From NCBI GenBank assembly GCA_033851955.1, contig JAWSVK010000014.1:1-64000 (forward strand): a stretch of 64,000 bases of DNA, in the 5' to 3' direction. Positions within the stretch are counted from its first letter, which is position 1, and every line of letters starts with the position of its first letter. Positions 27,714-36,582 of this stretch are shown here, piece by piece. Both the position numbers and the translations under genes were made by a program. The notes below the pieces were generated by a model. That model did not search any database. It was not told the DNA's origin and saw only the letters and a program-made list of their open reading frames with translations. Source of the stretch: Profundibacter sp033851955. GTDB lineage: Bacteria > Pseudomonadota > Alphaproteobacteria > Rhodobacterales > Rhodobacteraceae.

Positions 27714-28676
27714 CTAAGCTGTCGCCGCATGTGATTTCCGAGACAAATCCCCCGTCACCCACTCCATTACTGTGCGGTAAACCAGATACAAAACCACAGG
27801 CGTGCCAATCGCCATCGTCGCATAAACACCGATTTCCGCCAAAATCCCGTACCCCTTGGACAGCGCCATCACTTGCACATTTAAAAACCCACCAATTGGA
27901 AACGCAAACGACGCCCACACAGGCGTGTACCCGCCACGAACCATCCATGGCACCAACGCCAACAATCCAAGCGCCATCACGCTGCCCGCCCAGTAAAACA
28001 CAGCAAACGCCGCATCATTACCCAACACACCAAAGCCCAATGCAAACATGCAAACCGGTGCTAAAAAAATCGTCACCGAAGGACGCAGGGGGGCAGGAAT
28101 TGGATCACGCCGCAGCGTCACCAAAATGCCGATCGTGACGATCACATAGGCCAACAATGCGGCCATCACCAACACTTGGCTTTGCCACACATAACCCAAC
28201 GGAACACCCGCGATGGGCCCCACGACAGGCCCCACAAAAGTCAAATACTGAAAGGTCGAGAAATGCCGCTTTTCCGGCGGATCACGCCAGATCGCTTGCA
28301 ACACAATCGCGCTGGCAATGATCTGCAAAATGACGCCTGTCCACCAAACCAGCGGCACCGACACCCCAAACGGCAACAACGCCGCCGCCAAAATCATCAT
28401 CGACATCGCCAAGGCCGCGATGCCCGCACGCGCAGGCGGCGTATGCATATCTTCCATCAACACCGCGGGCCGTGCGATCAGTTTGCGCAAATAAAACGCT
28501 AAAAACCACAGGAAATATCCAGTCGAGGCCGCCAGCAACAGATTGCCAATATCCTCAGAAATGCCCGGCAAAACATCCGCCGCCGCCCGCCACCCCAACG
28601 CCAGTGACATAAATCCCAGACAAACAGGAAATGCAGCAGGCGGCGTTTGCCGCCACAATGGGGTGTCTAGCAGCAT
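27714..28676 (-). CDS. TDT/SLAC1-family transporter (TehA-like)
   Basis: This protein of about 320 residues has around ten hydrophobic segments and the pattern of the tellurite-resistance/dicarboxylate transporter (voltage-dependent anion channel) family: an early PPAAFPVCLGFMSLALGWR motif and a FxFPIGGF-like helix late in the protein (SFAFPIGGFLN). It may pass anions or weak acids. The ATG at 28676 has GGAG 5 nt upstream, whereas the longer frame starts with TTG. Substrate cannot be told; the trg locus far away is a separate system. Confidence 0.8.
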   Translation of the reverse strand: MLLDTPLWRQTPPAAFPVCLGFMSLALGWRAAADVLPGISEDIGNLLLAASTGYFLWFLAFYLRKLIARPAVLMEDMHTPPARAGIAALAMSMMILAAALLPFGVSVPLVWWTGVILQIIASAIVLQAIWRDPPEKRHFSTFQYLTFVGPVVGPIAGVPLGYVWQSQVLVMAALLAYVIVTIGILVTLRRDPIPAPLRPSVTIFLAPVCMFALGFGVLGNDAAFAVFYWAGSVMALGLLALVPWMVRGGYTPVWASFAFPIGGFLNVQVMALSKGYGILAEIGVYATMAIGTPVVLYLVYRTVMEWVTGDLSRKSHAATA

Positions 28677-28832
28677 GTGTTCTCCGGTCCGTTGCAATTT
28701 CTACTTTAACGCTCACCCTAAAGGAAATTCACTAAACGGATCAAGCTTTGCGTGAAGCCCGACTCGGTCCGCCTATCGCCCTGATGCCTCTTCTCTAATC
28801 AATCTTGAATGTCGTAGACATTTTTTTACCGA

Positions 28833-29273
28833 TCAGGCTTTTACAACTGCGATAGAAAAACCCATTCCTTCACTGGGTTTGATGAATATTGGCTCATCAC
28901 CTTCACAAAAAGGATACGGCAGCAACTCAAGAAATATGCCCTCAGTCAAATCATTGGTTGAGAAATCTGAAATAAAGTAATCCATATTTGAATACTGAAG
29001 TTTTATTACGCGCTTTGGTCTAGCAACCTGAAACCCTAATTTGTGAAACTCGCTAGAGGCATACGTAATACCGGCATCGGAAAGCGCATACACCAAAAAA
29101 GAAAAATATACAGCCTGAACAAGGTTCTCCCACTCGTCATAGGCATCATCACGCAATACGGTTATGCCACCTTGAACACAAAATGGAAGCATCGCGTCCA
29201 AACAATCTATTGCGTGGATGCACTGCTTTTGAATATCGATTGTCAACTCATCGGTCATGTTCTGGTGGCCCAT
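28833..29273 (-). CDS. unknown AT-rich single gene
   Basis: This protein of up to 146 residues (alternative start at residue 6, position 29258) is one I do not recognise. It is acidic, without signal peptide or membrane helix. The composition is rich in Phe, Tyr and Ile, and the DNA is visibly AT-richer than its neighbours, suggesting a horizontally acquired gene. No strong ribosome-binding site precedes either start. It stands alone between the permease and speB. Its size and composition would fit a small immunity or antitoxin-like protein, but there is no direct evidence. Confidence 0.5.
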   Translation of the reverse strand: MGHQNMTDELTIDIQKQCIHAIDCLDAMLPFCVQGGITVLRDDAYDEWENLVQAVYFSFLVYALSDAGITYASSEFHKLGFQVARPKRVIKLQYSNMDYFISDFSTNDLTEGIFLELLPYPFCEGDEPIFIKPSEGMGFSIAVVKA

Positions 29274-29371
29274 TATTTAGGATATCATACCCTACAAAAC
29301 TGGAATTCCAATCCTCCCTTGCAAAACACTCCTCTGCCCGCCACAGTTTCACCCAACCATAGGGGAAAATC

Positions 29372-30325
29372 ATGAGCACACACGGATATGAAAGCGGACG
29401 GCTGAACCTGCCCTTCGTCGGCATCTCGACCTTCGCCAAAAAGCCCTACATCGAGGATTGGCGCAAGATCGAAGCCGATGTTGCGATCCTTGGGGCGCCC
29501 TATGATTTTGGCACGCAATATCGCCCCGGTGCGCGGTTTGGCCCACGCGCCGTGCGCGAGGCCTCGACGCTGTTCGCTTTTGGTCATGCCGGCGCTTATG
29601 ATCACGAGGACGACGCGACTTATCTGGGTGCTGACGTTCGCATCGTTGATATTGGCGACGCCGACATCATCCACACCGACACCACAGGCAGCCACGCCAA
29701 TATTGAAACAGGCGTGCGGGCGATTTTGGCCGCAGGTGCTTTGCCCGTCACCATCGGCGGCGATCATTCGATCAACATCCCCTGCATCAACGCCTTTGAC
29801 GATCAGGGCGACATCCATGTGTTGCAAATCGACGCCCACCTGGATTTCGTGGACGAGCGTCACGGCGTCACCCATGGCCACGGCAACCCCATGCGCCGCG
29901 CCGCTGACAAACCCTATGTGACGGGGTTGACGCAACTTGGCATCCGCAATGTGTCTTCAACGGCCCGCGAGGGCTATGAGGATGCGCGGCGCATGGGCTC
30001 AGACATCCTGTCAGTGCGCCAATGCCGCAAACTGGGCGTTGATGCCGTACTGGCCCGCATCCCCAAAGGCGCACGGCTGTATATAACCATAGACATCGAC
30101 GCCTTCTGCCCCTCCATCGCACCCGGCACTGGCACCCCCAGCCACGGCGGGTTCCTCTATTACGAGGTGCTGGAACTGCTGCAAGGCGTGGCGCAAGCAC
30201 ACGAAGTGGTCGGCATCGATCTGGTCGAAGTCGCACCGGATTACGACCCCACAGGCAGCACAGCCATTTTGGCGGCGCAGCTGTTGTTGAATTTTCTTGG
30301 GTTTATATTTGAAGCTAAAAAATAA
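29372..30325 (+). CDS. speB: agmatinase (ureohydrolase family)
   Basis: This 317-residue binuclear manganese hydrolase has all three metal motifs: GGDHSI, DAHLDFVD and DIDAFCPS. It shows the agmatinase pattern SHGGFLYYE rather than arginase features. Agmatinase yields putrescine and urea from agmatine; related guanidino-acid hydrolases in the family cannot be excluded. AGGGG lies before the ATG. No partner arginine decarboxylase is in the window. Confidence 0.85.
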   Translation: MSTHGYESGRLNLPFVGISTFAKKPYIEDWRKIEADVAILGAPYDFGTQYRPGARFGPRAVREASTLFAFGHAGAYDHEDDATYLGADVRIVDIGDADIIHTDTTGSHANIETGVRAILAAGALPVTIGGDHSINIPCINAFDDQGDIHVLQIDAHLDFVDERHGVTHGHGNPMRRAADKPYVTGLTQLGIRNVSSTAREGYEDARRMGSDILSVRQCRKLGVDAVLARIPKGARLYITIDIDAFCPSIAPGTGTPSHGGFLYYEVLELLQGVAQAHEVVGIDLVEVAPDYDPTGSTAILAAQLLLNFLGFIFEAKK

Positions 30326-30335
30326 TGGGAGCCTT

Positions 30336-30539
30336 CTAAAGTTTCAAATGCGCGTGAAAGGCCCGGTAAAATATCCGCCGCAAAGTTGAGATAGAAAAGA
30401 ATCTGCAGTTCAGGGCCGCTGATCGTGACAATGTGCGCAGTTGTTCAGCGCGCATTTCCCGCCCAATTCTTGTGTAATGTTCTATATTGATAGACCCGTC
30501 GGCACGCAGTTTCATCTCTTGGTTTTCACAGGGTTTCAT
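30336..30539 (-). CDS. small basic hypothetical protein, DUF1127-like size
   Basis: A 67-residue frame (or 59 from the internal ATG at 30515) is rich in Arg and helical in character (REMRAEQLRTLSRSAALNCRFF). It resembles the very small Arg-rich proteins common in Rhodobacterales, but I cannot match it to a family. It is convergent with speB, 10 bp from its stop. It could also be a chance frame. Confidence 0.4.
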   Translation of the reverse strand: MKPCENQEMKLRADGSINIEHYTRIGREMRAEQLRTLSRSAALNCRFFSISTLRRIFYRAFHAHLKL

Positions 30540-30694
30540 ATCTTTTCACTCCATTTGGTGTGAAATCAATAGATCCTATTCCCCAAGCCAAAACTTGAAG
30601 AAGTCCTTTAGAACCTCTTGTCATTTCGAACTATTTGGCCGACTTCACCCGAAAATCCTTGAATAGCGCTGTGTAAACAGCTTTTCATTGCAAC

Positions 30695-31888
30695 ATGATT
30701 TATCAATTCTCCGATTGTTCAATCGACCCCGAAACACATACTTTTTTGCGCGACGGTCATCCGGTTCATATTGAACCTCAAGTTTTTAAACTGCTGACTG
30801 TCCTTGTCGAAAAACAGGGTCAATTGGTAACCAAGGACGCCTTGGTCGAAACGGTTTGGCGCGGCTTAAATGTGTCGGACGCCACGATAAGCGCGCGCAT
30901 TAACGCGGCTCGAAAAGCAGTGGGTGACTCTGGCCGCACACAGGCGGTTATCAAGACGGTTCACGGCCTAGGTTTTCAGTTGATTGCCGAGGTGAAAATT
31001 GATCAGACTAAGGCCTTAAAGCCGCTGGCACCGGACCGTTCAAGTACACAAACCATTCGATTCACCCGATCCTCACACAATACAAAAATCGCCCATTCCT
31101 TCAGCGGCGACGGACCACCACTGGTCAGAGTTGCGCATTGGCTTTCGCATTTGGAACTGGATAGACACAGCCCTGTTTGGAAGCCGCTGATAGAGGCCCT
31201 CGAATGCAACAATACCCTTTACCGATATGATCAAAGGGGTACGGGCTTGTCTTCCCGACAGCTTGATGGTGCGGATTTGGACGCCTTTGTTGACGATTTA
31301 TTGGCAGTTGCCGATGCCAATGATCTGGAACGTTTCCCTATATTTGCAGCATCGCAAGCCGTCCCCGTCGCCATCCGCTTTGCCCAACTCTACCCCAAAC
31401 GCGTCAGCGGGTTGGTTTTGTATGGCGGGTACGCAAAAGGGCGCGCTTTGCGAGATGCGTCACGGGATGACATTGATGAGAACACAATTTTGGGGCTTAT
31501 CCGCGCAGGATGGGGCAAAGCAAACAGCCCGTTCGTGAATGCCTTTTCATCTCTGTTCGTGCCAGACGCGACAACCGAGCAAATGGCCAGCTTTGTTAGG
31601 ATGCAGACTGAAACGATTTCCCCAAAAAACGCGGTCCGGTTGAGAAAGTTAATTGACCGCCTTGATGTCACCGACATCTTAAGCGCAATTTCAACACCGA
31701 CGCTGGTTATTCATGCCAACTCCGACGCGGTACAACCAATTGAACAAGGTCGTATTCTCGCGAGTGAAATTCCTAACGCAAAATATGTAATGCTAGAAAG
31801 CAGAAACCACATCCCACTTCCTCAAGAGAAAAGCTGGGCGCAGATGATGGGTGAAATTCGGACATTCCTTAACGACTTGCAGCTCTAG
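30695..31888 (+). CDS. winged-helix DNA-binding domain fused to alpha/beta hydrolase
   Basis: This 397-residue protein has an OmpR/PhoB-type winged helix at residues 1-108 (VHIEPQVFKLLTVLVEKQGQLVTKDAL; recognition region ISARINAARKAVGD; wing IKTVHGLGFQL). An alpha/beta hydrolase follows (about 120-397), with nucleophile-position Ser220 in AASQA, acid in HANSDAVQP and His in SRNHIP. This is a known fusion layout for one-component regulators whose hydrolase domain may sense or cleave a ligand. There is no receiver domain and no membrane helix. The start has no clear ribosome-binding site. Confidence 0.85.
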   Translation: MIYQFSDCSIDPETHTFLRDGHPVHIEPQVFKLLTVLVEKQGQLVTKDALVETVWRGLNVSDATISARINAARKAVGDSGRTQAVIKTVHGLGFQLIAEVKIDQTKALKPLAPDRSSTQTIRFTRSSHNTKIAHSFSGDGPPLVRVAHWLSHLELDRHSPVWKPLIEALECNNTLYRYDQRGTGLSSRQLDGADLDAFVDDLLAVADANDLERFPIFAASQAVPVAIRFAQLYPKRVSGLVLYGGYAKGRALRDASRDDIDENTILGLIRAGWGKANSPFVNAFSSLFVPDATTEQMASFVRMQTETISPKNAVRLRKLIDRLDVTDILSAISTPTLVIHANSDAVQPIEQGRILASEIPNAKYVMLESRNHIPLPQEKSWAQMMGEIRTFLNDLQL

Positions 31889-31949
31889 CCAAAACGGCGC
31901 CAATCAGTGCCCATTTCCAAATGAGTCAGCTCGCGTTCGCAACAACCAC

Positions 31950-32732
31950 CTACGACAGCTCCAACCTCTCCCGCGTTTGCGCGACCAACCCGCGCAGCGC
32001 CCCAGAAATCACGGTCACATCCGCCGCTAGGCCCAGAAACGTCACGCCGATGTCGCGGTAATAGCTATAGTTGCCGCCGCCATAGGTGATGATCCCCGCC
32101 ACTTTGCCCGCCGCCTTAATCCGTGTCACCGCGTGTTTGATGGCCGCTGTTACTTCGGGGGCGTCCATCTGTCCTGTGAACCCCATGTCGGCGGACAAGT
32201 CCGCTGGGCCGATGAACACCACGTCCACCCCTTCCGTGCCTGCTATCGCGTCAATATTCTCAATCGCCAGCGCACTTTCGACCTGCACGATCAGGCAGAT
32301 TTCATCGTTGGCCGTGGTGGCGTAGTCCGTGACTGCGTTGTAGCCCGAGGCGCGGATCATGCTGGCGGCCAAGCCCCGCACCCCATCCGGTGGGTAACGC
32401 ACCGCCGCCGCCATCGCCGCCGCCTGATCAGCGGTTTCAACCATCGGCACCATCACGGTTTGCACGCCGATGTCCAACATCTGTTTCAACACCCAATCCT
32501 GCCCCACAGGCACCCGCACCACGGTTGAGGCCGCGCCGCCGTTCATGGCCTGCATCTGCGCCAAAATGCTTGGCACGTCATTGGGCGCGTGTTCGCCGTC
32601 GATCAGGCACCAGTCATAGCCCGCCGAGGCCGCGATTTCGGCGATCATCGGGCTGGTCGTGCCCAACCACAGACCGATCTGCATCTCGCCCTGCTTAAGG
32701 GCCTTTTTCAACTTGTTTTCGGGGGCTGGCAT
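31950..32732 (-). CDS. HpcH/HpaI-family aldolase
   Basis: This 260-residue class II pyruvate aldolase is of the 4-hydroxy-2-oxoheptanedioate (HpaI) and 2-keto-3-deoxy-sugar acid type. Motifs include IGLWLGTTSP at the N-terminus, DWCLIDGEHAPND, LIVQVES with the metal Glu, and FIGPADLSADMG with the metal Asp. AAGGAG precedes the ATG. It is divergent from the TRAP binding protein gene dctP, 119 bp away, which suggests that the transporter imports the aldolase substrate or a precursor. Confidence 0.88.
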   Translation of the reverse strand: MPAPENKLKKALKQGEMQIGLWLGTTSPMIAEIAASAGYDWCLIDGEHAPNDVPSILAQMQAMNGGAASTVVRVPVGQDWVLKQMLDIGVQTVMVPMVETADQAAAMAAAVRYPPDGVRGLAASMIRASGYNAVTDYATTANDEICLIVQVESALAIENIDAIAGTEGVDVVFIGPADLSADMGFTGQMDAPEVTAAIKHAVTRIKAAGKVAGIITYGGGNYSYYRDIGVTFLGLAADVTVISGALRGLVAQTRERLELS

Positions 32733-32851
32733 GGCGTGTCTCCTTGTTAACCCCCAGCTTTGCGCGTCTGAACCGGATGGTCAATAAAATTGCTGGACTT
32801 CCCACCGCTGCAAGCTAACTTACTCAGGCAAATAAACTCTGGGAGAGAATA

Positions 32852-33862
32852 ATGAAAAATTTGATGGGCCGTGTGGCCGTAGCCGCGATTGCCGTTGCCT
32901 TTGCGGGCGAAGCGATGGCGACTGAATGGAATGTATCCGTATGGGGCAAGCGTCGTGCCTTTACCGAGCATGTTGAAAAGCTGGCCGAACTGGTCAGCGA
33001 AAAGACCAATGGCGAATTCACGCTGAGCATTTCTTATGGCGGTCTGTCCAAGAACAAAGAGAACCTTGACGGGATTTCAATCGGCGCCTTTGAAATGGCG
33101 CAGTTTTGTGCCGGTTATCACCGCGACAAAAACCCCTCGATCACTGTGTTGGAACTGCCATTCCTAGGCGTTGCCAATCTGGATGAAGAAGTGGCCGTTT
33201 CCAACGCAGTTTACGCCCACCCCGCCGTTCAGGCCGATCTGGCGCGCTGGAATGCCAAGCTGCTGATGACGTCCCCAATGCCACAATATAACATCGTCGG
33301 CACGGGTGATCCGCGCGGCACGCTGGCCAGCATGGACGCCATGCGGGTTCGCGCAACTGGAGGTCTGGGCAAAGCCTTTACGGCTGTGGGCGCGGTGCCA
33401 ACATCGGTGACGGCGACAGAAGCCTATAACGCGATGGAGTCAGGCGTGGTCGACACAGTGGCCTTTGCGCCGCACGCCCACCTTGCGTATCGCACCATCG
33501 ACATTGCTGAATGGTGGACAGAAAACCTGAACCCCGGCACAGTGAACTGCCCCGTGGTTGTGAACACCGACGCCTATGAAGCGCTGTCAGACAGTGAACG
33601 TGCGGCATTGGACGGCTCCGTCGATGAGGCGATCGCGCATTACGTCGCCAACTACGGCGAATTGCTAACCAAATGGGACGGCATTCTAGAAGAAAAGAAA
33701 GTAACCCGCGTGACGATCTCGGACGCCGATCTGGCCGAATTCCGCAAGGTCGCCGCTGACCCGATCCGCGATGCTTGGATTGCCGACATGACAGCCCAAG
33801 GCCTGCCAGCACAAGAACTGTATGATCTGGTGATGGACACATTGGCCAAAGAACGCATGTAA
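32852..33862 (+). CDS. dctP: TRAP transporter substrate-binding protein (DctP)
   Basis: This 336-residue protein has a signal peptide (cleavage near residue 23, after EAMA) and a TRAP solute-receptor body: WGKRRAFTEHVEKLAELV, GGLSKNKENLDGIS, MRVRATGG. It should bind an organic acid in the periplasm and pass it to DctQM. GGGAG precedes the ATG. Its membrane partners are not next to it: they lie 6 kb downstream at 40.0-42.1 kb, beyond a mobile-looking segment. A strong terminator follows the stop. Confidence 0.9.
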   Translation: MKNLMGRVAVAAIAVAFAGEAMATEWNVSVWGKRRAFTEHVEKLAELVSEKTNGEFTLSISYGGLSKNKENLDGISIGAFEMAQFCAGYHRDKNPSITVLELPFLGVANLDEEVAVSNAVYAHPAVQADLARWNAKLLMTSPMPQYNIVGTGDPRGTLASMDAMRVRATGGLGKAFTAVGAVPTSVTATEAYNAMESGVVDTVAFAPHAHLAYRTIDIAEWWTENLNPGTVNCPVVVNTDAYEALSDSERAALDGSVDEAIAHYVANYGELLTKWDGILEEKKVTRVTISDADLAEFRKVAADPIRDAWIADMTAQGLPAQELYDLVMDTLAKERM

Positions 33863-33890
33863 ACTGCGCTCACGACTGTAAACGATTTAA

Positions 33891-33925
33891 GCCTGCCGCG
33901 GATCATCTGCGGTGGGCCTTTTTTT
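33891..33925 (+). terminator. intrinsic terminator after dctP
   Basis: The stem GCCTGCCGC/GCGGTGGGC (two G-U pairs) is followed by C and seven Ts. In many TRAP operons such a hairpin after the binding protein gene sets high binding-protein yield relative to the permeases. Confidence 0.88.
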
Positions 33926-34301
33926 GTGAAAATGTCAGCGCCCGACTGGGTGGGCGCATAGTGCATTGGGTTTCGCATTTTTCCGACTTATGATTGATCA
34001 GTGAAGGTGCCGCTAGATACTCCGTCGAGAAGCGAAGATCAGATTTCAGCCCGAGTTACGCATGCTGCAAAACACACCAACGGCCACAATGCGCAGATAG
34101 TGTACTTTGCAAAGTCGAGCGGGCGGACCAAAGCGGGCCTTGATCGAGGGTCCCGATACCACATGCCTTTTCCGCAGAGCAGGCGTTCGAGTATAAATTC
34201 GTGCAGTGAGGGTGCAGCTGCGGCGAAACGACTTATGTTACTGTTGTGTGTCAACGCTTGGTTGTCGTTGTGGGAGGGCATGGCGGATTGGAGGATCAAT
34301 C
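33926..34301. other. region upstream of tyrosine recombinase, no gene seen
   Basis: This is 376 nt between the dctP terminator and the recombinase start. A minus-strand frame (34039-34299) exists but I cannot assign it. The left junction of the inserted segment is likely here, but I found no obvious direct repeat shared with the 39.4-40.0 kb region. Confidence 0.4.
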
Positions 34302-34934
34302 ATGTCGATTCATAATCTGCCTATCATCCGTGCACGACGCCCTGCATGGAACAAAGGTCGCATCGTCGGTCAAAAACGACCACTGATGCCACAGCATGTG
34401 TGGGCCATTCGAGTACGGCTTGAGCTCGCTGAAAACCATCGTGATCTTGCTCTCTTTAATATGGCAATTGATTGCAAGCTAAGGGGGTGTGATTTGCTGA
34501 AATTGAAGGTCGTCGACGTCATGGCATCGGGCCACATCAAGGAACGGGCGTCTGTGCTGCAAAGTAAAACTCAAAAACCTGTGAAGTTTGAGATCACCGA
34601 AGGGACGCGTATTTCTGTTATGCGCTGGATGAAAACCCCTATAATGGATGGCTCTGAATACCTTTGGCCCAGTCGTTTTCACGCGCGCCTGCATATCTCG
34701 ACCCGCCAATACGCGCGGATTGTTCGGGAGTGGGTGAAGTCTATTGGCTTGGAGGCCACAGCCTATGGAACCCACACAATGCGTCGAACCAAGGTCACCC
34801 AGATTTACAAGGAAACTGGAAATCTGAGAGCGGTTCAGCTCCTGTTAGGGCACACCAAAATGGACAGCACAGTGCAATATTTGGGGGTCGAATTGGAAGA
34901 TGCGTTAGAAATTTCAGAAGCTATAGAAATTTAG
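34302..34934 (+). CDS. small tyrosine recombinase (site-specific integrase)
   Basis: This 210-residue protein is a compact tyrosine recombinase catalytic domain. Visible catalytic residues are Arg in AIDCKLRGCDL, the His-x-x-Arg in THTMRRTK, His in LLLGHTK and the nucleophile Tyr in TVQYLGVE. All are present, so it looks intact. It lacks a separate core-binding domain, as is usual for this short widespread family. GGAGG lies 7 nt before ATG 34302. It sits at the left of the segment separating dctP from dctQM and may have mediated that insertion. Confidence 0.9.
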   Translation: MSIHNLPIIRARRPAWNKGRIVGQKRPLMPQHVWAIRVRLELAENHRDLALFNMAIDCKLRGCDLLKLKVVDVMASGHIKERASVLQSKTQKPVKFEITEGTRISVMRWMKTPIMDGSEYLWPSRFHARLHISTRQYARIVREWVKSIGLEATAYGTHTMRRTKVTQIYKETGNLRAVQLLLGHTKMDSTVQYLGVELEDALEISEAIEI

Positions 34935-35365
34935 AGCGTGTGGCCGTCCCTTCAAAAGGCGGCCCGAACCGACCCTCCATAATCTCGGTGAATGCCACAT
35001 CTTCAGACCACAAAATCGACAACTTAGATGGGTTGGTGGCATGGGATTGGTGCTGTCATCTTACGTTTCGGTCGGGATTTTCGGACTGTGCTTAATAGTC
35101 AAGGCCCGCGATGCGCAGGAATTGACCTTTGCAAAGCTTGGCGGACATCTCTGACCGGAAATCCATCACCACTTCGCTTGATGCGGTGCGCTTCCAGATT
35201 GCGGGCGTGCACTCAATATGAAGTATTTGAACTATAAAACACGAGCATAAAGCTGTTTCACGTCCCCCGGAAGGCTTATGAGCGATGTGCCAAAGCTGCG
35301 TGCACATAAATTTAAGGCGTTCAAATGTAGTGTTGATTCGAATCAACCAACAATTGGAGACGGCA
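34935..35365. other. intergenic region between recombinase and binding protein genes
   Basis: This is 431 nt with no gene I can support. The forward frame of the binding protein opens at 35285, but its ribosome-binding site and signal peptide place the start at 35366. Confidence 0.45.
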
Positions 35366-36514
35366 ATGTACAGAATGAGAAATATAATGCTGGCGGTGAC
35401 CTTTGGCTGTATGGCCTCTGCTTCAGTCGCGAAAGAAGGCATCACAACGGATACTGTGACGTTCGCGCAGGTGGCCGCAATGGAAGGCCCAGCTTCTGCA
35501 TTAGGCACTGGCATGCGTTCCGGTATTTTGGCGGCATTTGAGGAAGCAAATCGAGCTGGTGGCGTCAATGGGCGACAAGTTCGGCTTGACAGTTGGGATG
35601 ATGGCTACGAGCCGGACAAATCAGTCGCGCACTTGCGCAATGTGATCTTGGGCGATGCTCATATCGGGTTGATCGGCCCAGTGGGGACTCCCACAACCAA
35701 AGCCACCCAACCAATCGCGAGCGAAGCTGCGCTCCCCTTTATTGGCCCGTTCACTGGTGCCGGTTTTCTGCGCGACGCATCACATGGCAATATATTCAAT
35801 GTGCGCGCCACCTACGCTGCCGAGACCGAGGCCTGGATTCACTATTTGGTCGACACTCAAGGCATGAAAAATATTGCAATCCTGTATCAGGATGACGGGT
35901 TCGGCCGTGTTGGTCTAAAGGGGGTAACTGCTGCGCTGGAAAAACGGGGCTTGTCTCTTACGGCCGAAGGCACATACACACGCAACACGCTGGCAGTTAA
36001 AAGTGCGCTGTTGAAGCTTCGCAAAGCTAAACCGGACGCGGTTGTTATGGTCGGTGCCTATAAGCCGATCGCAGAATTTATCCGCCTGTCGCGCAAATTG
36101 AAGTTTGAGCCAACCTTTGTCAATATTTCCTTCGTTGGATCAAAAGCACTGGCAACAGAACTGGGCGAAGACGGCCAAGGTGTTATCATATCACAGGTCG
36201 TGCCATTTCCTTGGGATGCCACCATGCCCGTTGTTGCCCAATATCAGGCCGCAATGAAAGCTGTTGATCCGGCAGCAGAGCCTGATTTCGTCTCACTTGA
36301 AGGATATATCGTTGGCCGCTTAGCTGTGAAGGCATTGAACGAAGCTGGTGCAGATCTATCACGCAGCGCTTTTTTAACCGCCTTGAGTACAATTGGAACC
36401 GTGGACTTTGGCGGTGCAGTTCTGGCGTTTGGCCCAGATGACAATCAAGGCATGGATGACGTGTTCTTAACTCGGATCACAGCTGATGGCGGGTTCGAGA
36501 CAATCACCGACTAA
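35366..36514 (+). CDS. orphan periplasmic branched-chain-amino-acid-type binding protein
   Basis: This 382-residue protein has a signal peptide (about 1-23) and a type I periplasmic-binding fold of the LivJ/Peripla_BP_6 kind: ITTDTVTFAQVAAMEGPASALGTGMRSG, then GGVNGRQVRL, then GPVGTPTT, then ILYQDDGFGRVG. GGAG precedes ATG 35366. No ABC permease or ATPase gene lies near it. The next gene, 68 nt downstream, is a chemoreceptor, so it may present a ligand to that receptor rather than feed a transporter. Ligand unknown. Confidence 0.85.
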   Translation: MYRMRNIMLAVTFGCMASASVAKEGITTDTVTFAQVAAMEGPASALGTGMRSGILAAFEEANRAGGVNGRQVRLDSWDDGYEPDKSVAHLRNVILGDAHIGLIGPVGTPTTKATQPIASEAALPFIGPFTGAGFLRDASHGNIFNVRATYAAETEAWIHYLVDTQGMKNIAILYQDDGFGRVGLKGVTAALEKRGLSLTAEGTYTRNTLAVKSALLKLRKAKPDAVVMVGAYKPIAEFIRLSRKLKFEPTFVNISFVGSKALATELGEDGQGVIISQVVPFPWDATMPVVAQYQAAMKAVDPAAEPDFVSLEGYIVGRLAVKALNEAGADLSRSAFLTALSTIGTVDFGGAVLAFGPDDNQGMDDVFLTRITADGGFETITD

Positions 36515-36536
36515 GGGGCCCTTAACCTTACAAATA

Positions 36537-36562
36537 TGCGGCCCGTTGTGTTGCGGGCCGCA
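36537..36562 (+). terminator. GC-rich hairpin between binding protein and chemoreceptor genes
   Basis: The perfect 9-bp stem TGCGGCCCG/CGGGCCGCA has an 8-nt loop, but no T run follows directly. It may be a partial terminator or an mRNA-stability element that lowers expression of the receptor relative to the binding protein. Confidence 0.5.
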
Positions 36563-36582
36563 TCCAATAATTTCATTTGGAT

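Noticed and set aside
34039..34299. 86-codon minus-strand frame upstream of the recombinase
   Set aside because: The composition looks plausible in places, but there is no recognisable domain, no ribosome-binding site and no operon context.
35366..36514. part of a full LIV-type ABC importer
   Set aside because: No permease or ATPase genes occur anywhere near; the adjacent genes are a recombinase and a chemoreceptor.
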